Shown here: piece after piece, positions 57,775-64,000 of the stretch
How the letters are laid out: each line of letters begins with the position of its first letter
Numbering within the stretch: position 1 is the stretch's first letter
DNA from: Diphasiastrum complanatum
Lineage: Eukaryota > Streptophyta > Lycopodiopsida > Lycopodiales > Lycopodiaceae
Reading direction: 5' to 3'
Length of the DNA stretch: 64,000 bases
Assembly: GCA_029204225.1 (NCBI GenBank)
Contig: CM055097.1
Coordinates: 62,198,950 to 62,262,949 of the forward strand
Notes under the pieces: model-generated
Databases searched by the model: none
Seen by the model: only the letters and a program-made list of their open reading frames with translations
What the model was told of the DNA's origin: nothing
Program-made: the position numbers and the translations under genes

Positions 57775-58245
57775 ATGCATCAGAAAATGAAAGATCAGCT
57801 CTGGCACAAGAGAATGTATCATCTGAACATGAGGAGCCTGTATGACATGTGCAAGAAAGACACAGTCACAGGTCTGAAGATATCAAGACCCAACACTGAG
57901 TTCTGCGAAGCCTGTCAGAAAGGCAAACAACATCGGAATCCATTCACACATGAGGGAAGAAGAGCCAAAGAAGTTCTTGAGCTCGTCCACTCAGATATTT
58001 GTGGACCGATGAAAGTGGATTTGCTCTCAAGATCGAGGTATTTCCTGACGTTCATAGATGATTACAGCCGGATGACTACGATCTACTACCTAAAGAAAAA
58101 ATCTAAAGTGAAGAAATCTTATGTTTGGCTGTCGTTTTTTGCATGGAAATCCAAGAATGAGTTTGGGTTGATGGATCTTTTGCTTCTTTGTTTGTTTTTA
58201 AACAGAAGAATTATGTTGCAATCAGAAACAAGTTCGGCTGGATGA
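57775..58245 (+). pseudogene. copia GAG-pre-integrase/integrase fragment
   Basis: LWHKRMYHLNMRSLYDMCKK, EFCEACQKGKQHRNPF, LELVHSDICGPMKVDLLSRS and YFLTFIDDYSRMTTIYYLKK give the zinc-binding domain and first catalytic Asp of copia integrase. After KKSKVKKS the frame leaves the family and ends at a stop. The later core and RT are absent. On the plus strand, probably within the polymerase intron if the gene's 5' exons lie beyond the window. Confidence 0.88.
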
Positions 58246-60783
58246 CTGTCTTATTTCTGCAGAGTAAAAAATAATGTGTTTTGGGACAAATTAAGCAATT
58301 TGCAACTAATTTGGGAGGGTGAATTTCAAATTGAAGAAGAATGCTAACAGGGCGGAACATATATGTGGAACACAGTGCTTACAGCCAAGTTGCAGTCGAC
58401 TTACTATTTATACATGAAGGTGTAGACAAAGTACAGTTTGTATGATATTTTTGCTGTTCATAACGAATGTTTTGCAGGCTGATTGAAGCTGGGGATGCCA
58501 AACAGGCTGGGATAGGCTCTTTGCAGGTGTGCACAACTAGGTAGATAGACTATGGCAAACTGTATCAGATATCCTATTCAATAGGTAGTAGGTATCATGT
58601 CAGGTTAGTCCTCCGTGAGCCTTTACCACTTCAGTCTCGACTCTCAACTCTCTTATAGTCAAATATAGAATCCAGATGAGAGCCAAGGGCAGGTAAATGA
58701 ATTATGAGATACGAAGACACATAGATAAGAAATTTGAGTAGTTTATATCTCTAGAAATATCAACGTATTGATCTAATAATAATTCATGAGATACGAAGTT
58801 GACATGTGTTAATGAGAGGCAAGATACTACACCTTAAGCTCATAGATACAAGAGGCATCCTAAAGTTTTATGTCAGGTTCAGTCCTTCCTCCAGTTTTAG
58901 ATTCCATCTAGATGGGAGACAAGCACATAAACTCGTACAACATGTTACTTCAAGAGTTCGGTACTTGATTTTGAGATCACGATGCACATTAATGATGGTT
59001 TTGAGAAAATTCGTTTTTCCAAATTCCATTACCTACATACATGGTCTTACTCTTGATAAAAAGAAAGGAAGAGAGCAATGTGTCCTGACTCCTCACAAAT
59101 GAAGTTGCCCCATCTCTTCAATTCGCCTTTGAGAAAGGAATTTTGGGTTTCCTTGGTTGATCTTGCTTGAAAAATGCATCATTGCCTTGAGTTTCAGCCT
59201 TTCAGTCTGATAGTTTATACAAAAGATTTGGAGTTGTTCAAATAGATTAAGTGATATATCTACTCAGGGATTCCTAGTATAGCTTCATTGATGACTTACA
59301 AGAACCCCTCAAGAAATAGAATCATCGTTCTCCACTGTTACATCTATAGCTAGTACTCTATTTTACTACTGGGACACCTTATACTTGAGCTTGATTTCCA
59401 CACATGATAGCAACCACAAATCCACAAATCCATATTTCTAGTCCGGCGGTTCGAACCAAACCGCAGTTCGAACAGGGCCGGTTCGAACTGGTGGGTTCGA
59501 ACCTCGATTCTATCAAACATTGCTACCTACATAAGCCCATAGTTTACTAGTCTCCACGCTACCCTAGCGGATTTCCAACACAATTTGCTACTAATTTCCA
59601 ACTTAGTAGCTTTACAAAACCTTAGTGCTCTCCGTAAATAATCTTTACCTTTTTAAACCCTACGAGTGCACTTTGTTTGAAACCCTACAATATAAAATAT
59701 GATTTTATTTTTTCAACACATTCCATACATACAGAACAATAGATTCCGTACCTTTTGCACATGACGGGTTTTCTATGCTCTAAACCCAAACAAGCCTTCT
59801 TCAAGCACAAAAAGGGTTCATCCAAACAACTAGGACTTTCTCCCACACAAAAAACATCGCAAGCACAAAATCTCCTTGTTCGGATACCAAACGTAGGAAA
59901 TTGATCAGCTAACTAGGGTGGGCCTATTAGCTCACATAAGCGAATTGGCATAGCCCATTTCAGTATGCTTCCAACCTGTCACTACCTTATACAACACATT
60001 TCAGTATCGTTACGATTCAAACTTCACTGTTCCATTCTATTATTTATCCCCTTTTCACCCTAAGACAATATTCTAACAAAACATCCATTACAAGAAATGA
60101 AACATGGGAGGTGATCTTCATCAAAGAAACATGAGTATATGAGCTGCAGCTGCTTTGAATCTGATACATATAGCCTACATTTACACGAGTATAGATTACA
60201 ACCATACAGTTATCCATATACTATTGTTACCAGATAATTGTATGTTTATTGCAATGATCAGAAAATCGATTCGAACCTTTTTTTACCCTAAACCGTAAAA
60301 CCGATTTGAAAACATTTCCGATTATAATTGGCCGAGTCGAATCGGGCCGATTTGAACCGCAATTCGTTGTTCGAATCGGCGATTCGTGAAACATTGCTTA
60401 TATAGTTTCTCTAGTGTATGTCAAAACCTAAAAGCCTCATTTTGTGTGTGAAAGTCATTTTCTTGATATTCTTGAGTGCTTGCTTGTTGGTGGGCTGCAA
60501 ATGACAGGTTCCGACTATTTCACATAGCTCTAATTTTGTAAGTGATTTTTAATGCCAAACAATCATAAACCATAAGAGGGTTATTTTTGAAAATTACAAA
60601 AATAAACATTGAATCAACATGAATTTTGAAAAACTTCAAAATATTCGTACAGAACGGCACTTGTATCTTACACTACCGAACTAGCGCTTGAGGTAGCTGC
60701 ACTGCTCTATTTATTTGTCTCGCACCTCAAGCTCCTGCTCTACACTATCGCCTCCAACCTAGGACCAAAAAATAATCATTAAC
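58246..60783. other. No gene; contains two GGTTCGAAC-rich short repeats
   Basis: At 59440-59515 GGTTCGAAC-type motifs occur at least four times, ending GATTCTATCAAACATTGCT. At 60250-60400 related GATTCGAAC motifs end GATTCGTGAAACATTGCT. The similar ends suggest two copies of one short non-autonomous DNA element, but no target duplication was confirmed. Confidence 0.4.
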
Positions 60784-61188
60784 TTATACAGTGGGTCCAA
60801 TGTATGATGGCATTGAATATGAGTTGGTGACTTGGCATTGATGCCAAAGTAATAAGTACGACATAGGATGAACAAAACAATCATCATTCATTTCCAAAAA
60901 AGCTTCATCAAGAAAGCCATGTTTTATTCTTTCTTCTAGGTCTGTTAGAAAGCAGATGGAATTCTTAAGGACATAAATGTGACTTGGCATTGGGCAAATA
61001 CTTTTAGGCATGAGATTTGGAGCCTCCACTGCATAAAGCTCAGAAACCCGTTCCAAGGTTCTGGGGTCGCAATGTACAATACATTCCGGAACATATTGCC
61101 CCAAAACATCTTTAAAGATTATAAAAAAACCTTTAAAAAGCTTCTTATTTTCCTTTTCTTCCTCCCATAAAATGGGCAGTGAATCCAC
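60784..61188 (-). CDS. Unidentified open frame, 134 codons
   Basis: Contains GQYVPECIVHCDPRTLERVS, APNLMPKSICPMPSHIYVLK and DLEERIKHGFLDEAFLEMND. Composition is protein-like, with His, Cys and Trp in a plausible pattern, but I cannot place it in a family. It could be one exon or a decayed piece of a transposase or host gene. No splice sites were verified. Confidence 0.3.
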   Translation of the reverse strand: MDSLPILWEEEKENKKLFKGFFIIFKDVLGQYVPECIVHCDPRTLERVSELYAVEAPNLMPKSICPMPSHIYVLKNSICFLTDLEERIKHGFLDEAFLEMNDDCFVHPMSYLLLWHQCQVTNSYSMPSYIGPTV

Positions 61189-61283
61189 TAGTTAAAGTCC
61201 CTGAATGAGCAGTGAATCTTTCAATTAACAGCCCTGGAATCTGGTCAGTTACTGCAATCTTTTTCATAGCAATTTACACTGCC

Positions 61284-61394
61284 ATCGCAATCATGTTCGT
61301 TGCGATTCATCCGGGCATCACAGCAATGTTCATTGCAATTCATGCAGCCATCGCAATCATGTTCATTGCAAGTCATGCAGCCATCGCAAATGAT
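61284..61394. repeat. 33-bp minisatellite, 3.3 copies
   Basis: Units at 61284-61316, 61317-61349 and 61350-61382, then a partial unit; consensus ATCGCAATCATGTTCATTGC plus AATTCATGCAGCC. The plus frame (61212-61559) therefore repeats IAIMFIAIHAA; I do not regard it as a gene. A larger duplication follows: CATGCAGCCATCGCAAATGA and TTGTTCTACAGATTGCC recur at about 61373-61470 and 61487-61580. Confidence 0.85.
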
Positions 61395-61599
61395 TATATT
61401 GTATGCGCCATGATTTTGTTCTACAGATTGCCACTTTTTGTTTTGTACGTTAATTCCTACTCGATCTGCACTGATTCATCGCAATTCATGCAGCCATCGC
61501 AAATGATTGCCCACCACAATTTTGTTCTACAGATTGCCTTTTTTTTGTTCGTTAGTTGACTTCTACTCGGTCTGCACATTTATAAAAAAACACAAGAAA

Positions 61600-62303
61600 A
61601 ACAGTGTGTACTAAAAAAAATATTTCAGGGTCTTTTCCGGAATGGGTAACTATCATATAAAGATGGGGAACACTAATATCCCAAATGAACTTAAGAATCC
61701 ATAGCACAAACTATAAATCAAGCATTGGCGAAGAAAAAATGATATCCTGTGAGGCACATGGATCACCATAATCAGCAAGAAAGCATTGTAGTCAATGGCC
61801 GTATCAAATTTGTAGGAAATAGAAGCCTAAGGATCCATAATCTTAACTATTCAATCACACCTCAAAAGAAAGAGAGAGATGGCTAGAAACCCTCTTGTAG
61901 AAACTCGCGAATAGCCAAGGAAAATAGTCAATATTGCTTACAAAAGTGTCTCATACAAATGGGATGCACACATATATATAGTCCAAGATGACTATCTAAC
62001 TTCATGACTATTGGCTTTCCAACTACTTGACTATTGGCTGTCCAACTACTTGACTATTGACTATCCAACTTTCTATAAGTTACATAGAAAGAATAAGGTA
62101 CCTCCAATATGTCAAGTTGGGGTACTTAATGTCACAATTAGGCCTAGTGGACCCATGATCCCTACCGAGTTAATTTCATACTAACTTAGCTAACTCCAAG
62201 TTTAGTAGGCCTAATATAATAAATGACCATGGTTACACAACTCTCGACCTTTTGGGTCAAAGTAACCTATGGTAATGTAAGCAATTCCATTTACATTCCA
62301 ACA
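61600..62303 (-). mobile_element. copia 3' LTR, minus strand (start certain, end approximate)
   Basis: On the minus strand TGTTGGAATGTAAATGG starts at 62303 right after a polypurine tract (62304-62311, AAGGAGGG). A TATATATA box lies near 61971-61980. Positions 62227-62272 match the plus-strand LTR at 54521-54566 with one mismatch by eye. A 23-bp minisatellite (62005-62073, three units of TGACTATTGGCTNTCCAACT plus ACT) lies in its upstream half. The far end near 61.6 kb is a guess. Confidence 0.6.
62005..62073. repeat. 23-bp minisatellite, three copies
   Basis: 62005-62027, 62028-62050 and 62051-62073 with few differences; a weaker partial unit precedes them. It is inside the LTR. Confidence 0.85.
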
Positions 62304-62543
62304 CCCTCCTTAAATGGAAATGCATAACATAACATGAAATAACTTCTCAAAGAGAAAAATGCAACTTGCTGTCCGAACTTTATGTCACTAAAAAAACTTC
62401 GCACCGAAGTAGTCGAAATCTCATCCCCAATCATGTCCAACATATAAAAGGAAAAGAATGCGTAATAATGAAGCATCAAGTCGAAGGGTGAGGATTTGCA
62501 TGCTCCATCTGAAGTAGGGAACCAACATAAACTCCGCAATAAG

Positions 62544-63205
62544 TCAAAACATGGACTTGTAATCCATCGTAGGCCTCCACATTATTCGAAAATACTTCTT
62601 ATCATAAGGACAATAAAAAAGAGTACCAAACTCTTTTGGCATCACATCCTCCCGAACCTTACCATCAATGACTTGCTCACATAGAATAGGCGATGTACCA
62701 ACATCATGATGAAGAGTAAGTGTAGAACCAAAAAAATCAGCAAGAGGTACTGATTTTAAAGAGGCATATGCCTTCCTTTCGTAGTAAGATATTTCTTTGC
62801 TGTCCTGCAAAGTCTCCAATAGCCGACAAGGAACTGTTATGGGCCTGTTCAACACTTTGCTGCACAAAGTGTTCCCAACATGGACCATGTTGTCCATAAT
62901 CTTCCGCAGGCTGTTCCTAAAGCATAATGAACTGCTCATGATGTAAAATGGGCTGTAAATGAACCAAAAGAAGATGACTGAACCTGCTGTCCAACATCTT
63001 CATCATAAAAATTTAGCAAACTATCAAGAGATGCATCAACGATGGTGTCATCAAAGCTGTCCCTCGAAGAGGTATGGGATGACATAGAAGATTCTTCAAG
63101 TAATGAAAAATTCTCTCCAATCAAATGCTCACTCTTAACACTTTGAACAAAAGTACTAATTGACACATGTTGACTCCCTCCTCGATTAGCACAAAAAGGT
63201 TCCAA
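62544..63205 (-). CDS. Two adjoining unidentified frames between copia pol remnant and 3' LTR
   Basis: Frame 1 (63205-62936, 89 codons) is Ser/Asp-rich: GENFSLLEESSMSSHTSSRD, then LDSLLNFYDEDVGQQV. Frame 2 (62939-62544, 131 codons) overlaps it by ATGA and has LETLQDSKEISYYERKAYAS, TLTLHHDVGTSPILCEQVID and KEFGTLFYCPYDKKYFRIMW. Neither matches gag, protease, integrase, RT or RNase H. Both lie on the same strand as the copia element, between its broken RT and its polypurine tract, where RNase H is expected. They may be a captured or replaced sequence, or decayed coding in the wrong frame. Confidence 0.3.
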
Positions 63206-63239
63206 AGAGTGTTTGAATTTTTCAGCCTTTGCTAAAACA

Positions 63240-64000
63240 TCAAATTAAAAAAGGTTTCGCATGAAACTTTTCACTAATGCATCCATCATATGCATCAACT
63301 TGCGGTGACTTGAAAAAAGAAGATTGTTTCAACATCTGCTCAATGTATCGTTGTTGAGAGATGAAGATTCCAGCCCCATGTGGAAGATCAACAAGAACCC
63401 AAGTGTGGTTCTTCATGAGTGAGTTATACTCCTCTTGCATCGCATCCTCCCAACATTTTACTCCTCTGGCCATAGACAACAAATATGCATTTAACTCCTT
63501 TATCATCAAGCTTGGTTCTTAGCCTATCGGGAATGAAAGCATAAACTGTGCAACCAAAGATGCGTAAGTGAGAAACAATAGGCTTCTTACCACACCAAAC
63601 TTCATAAGGAGTTAATACCTTCAAGGCTTTAGTAAGACACTGATTACTAATGTAAGCCGCCGTTATAACCGCTTAAGCCCAAAACTTGTGAGGTAGGCCC
63701 CTTTGCCTTGAGCATGCATTGAGCCATCTCCATAATAGTGCGATTCTTTCTTTCAGCAACACCATTTTGTTGAGGTGTGTAAGGGGGTTGTCATTTGATG
63801 ATGGATACCTTTGCTTTGAAAATAATACCATCAAATTTGCCGTCAACTCTAATAGTTCCATCAATTGGAAAAAGCTTGCCTTTGAAATTTTCCAAGTAAG
63901 CATCCTTCGGCTTACATGTCCTTCGGGATGCTAAATATTAGGAATGTCTTCAACCATATTGAATCTCTTCAACATCTCAAGCTAGCAAAGTTGAGATGTC
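63240..64000 (-). pseudogene. copia integrase/RT remnant with internal deletions
   Basis: From the window edge down: WHLNFASL and LKRFNMVEDIPNI (GAG-pre-integrase, from 64000), LLKERIALLWRWL and RQRGLPHKFWA (63673-63800, decayed NGVAERKNRTI.EMAR..L), VLTPYEVWCGKKP, HLRIFGCTVYAFIPD and KCIFVVYGQ (63424-63624), then WEDAMQEEYNSLMKNHTWVL joined directly to GAGIFISQQRYIEQMLKQ (63240-63460). The last junction deletes the RT core including its catalytic box. The element continues past the window. Confidence 0.85.

Noticed and set aside
59450-59515. GGTTCGAACC as tRNA or SINE B box
   Set aside because: No A box at the right distance, and no T-arm or acceptor stems could be paired; the motif is palindromic and repeated, so a DNA-element repeat is more likely.
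61212-61559. 115-codon hydrophobic frame that looks like membrane segments
   Set aside because: The hydrophobic repeats come from the 33-bp minisatellite; no homologue-like features or gene context.

Overview
The window is nuclear DNA of a seed plant, most likely an angiosperm with long introns. The evidence is spliced exons of a plant-type organellar DNA polymerase, the 3' end of a plant lectin receptor-like kinase, many decayed Ty1/copia and Ty3/gypsy LTR retrotransposons with tRNA-iMet or tRNA-Asp primer sites, a plant LINE, a hAT-like MITE and long (CT)n/(GA)n microsatellites. I cannot name the species. I see no tRNA, rRNA or CRISPR.

Only two host genes can be supported. (1) Positions 1-605, plus strand: the C-terminal half of the kinase domain and the tail of a lectin receptor-like kinase, cut by the window edge. 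(2) Positions 32796-56464, minus strand: the last seven exons (313 codons plus stop, all phase 0) of a family-A DNA polymerase of the plant organellar POLIA/POLIB type. They cover the palm and fingers with motifs A, B and C intact. The exons total 942 bp and the introns 22,727 bp. Those introns carry remnants of copia, gypsy and LINE elements plus microsatellites and tandem duplications, yet every exon is open and every junction is GT-AG. The 5' exons (3'-5' exonuclease and transit peptide) were not found upstream of 56464.

Layout: 0-0.6 kb receptor kinase; 2.7-3.4 kb gypsy integrase remnant; 4.4-5.0 kb hAT-like MITE; 5.7-10 kb minus-strand copia element with an 18-bp minisatellite next to its LTR; 12-13 kb copia gag remnant; 16 kb gypsy integrase tail with polypurine tract and 3' LTR start; 18.95-22.5 kb minus-strand gypsy-like element in an LTR-internal-LTR-internal chain; 22.5-26.6 kb unassigned, strand-asymmetric DNA; 26.6-30.1 kb copia integrase, gypsy RT/RNase H and gag remnants; 30.1-32.8 kb nothing recognised; 32.8-56.5 kb polymerase gene with element-filled introns; 57.8-64 kb copia remnants, repeats and two unexplained open frames.

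The LTR families are related in places. The polypurine tract AAGGAGRGAAGAA followed by TGTTATG is shared by the gypsy tail at 16.45 kb and the LTR chain at 19.4 kb. A 46-bp block is shared by the copia LTR at 54.5 kb and the inverted one at 62.2 kb. I found no new defence or metabolic system. The most notable items are the LTR chain, the stretched polymerase gene with a microsatellite serving as polypyrimidine tract, the three antisense LINE fragments, and the unexplained frames between a broken copia pol and its 3' LTR.
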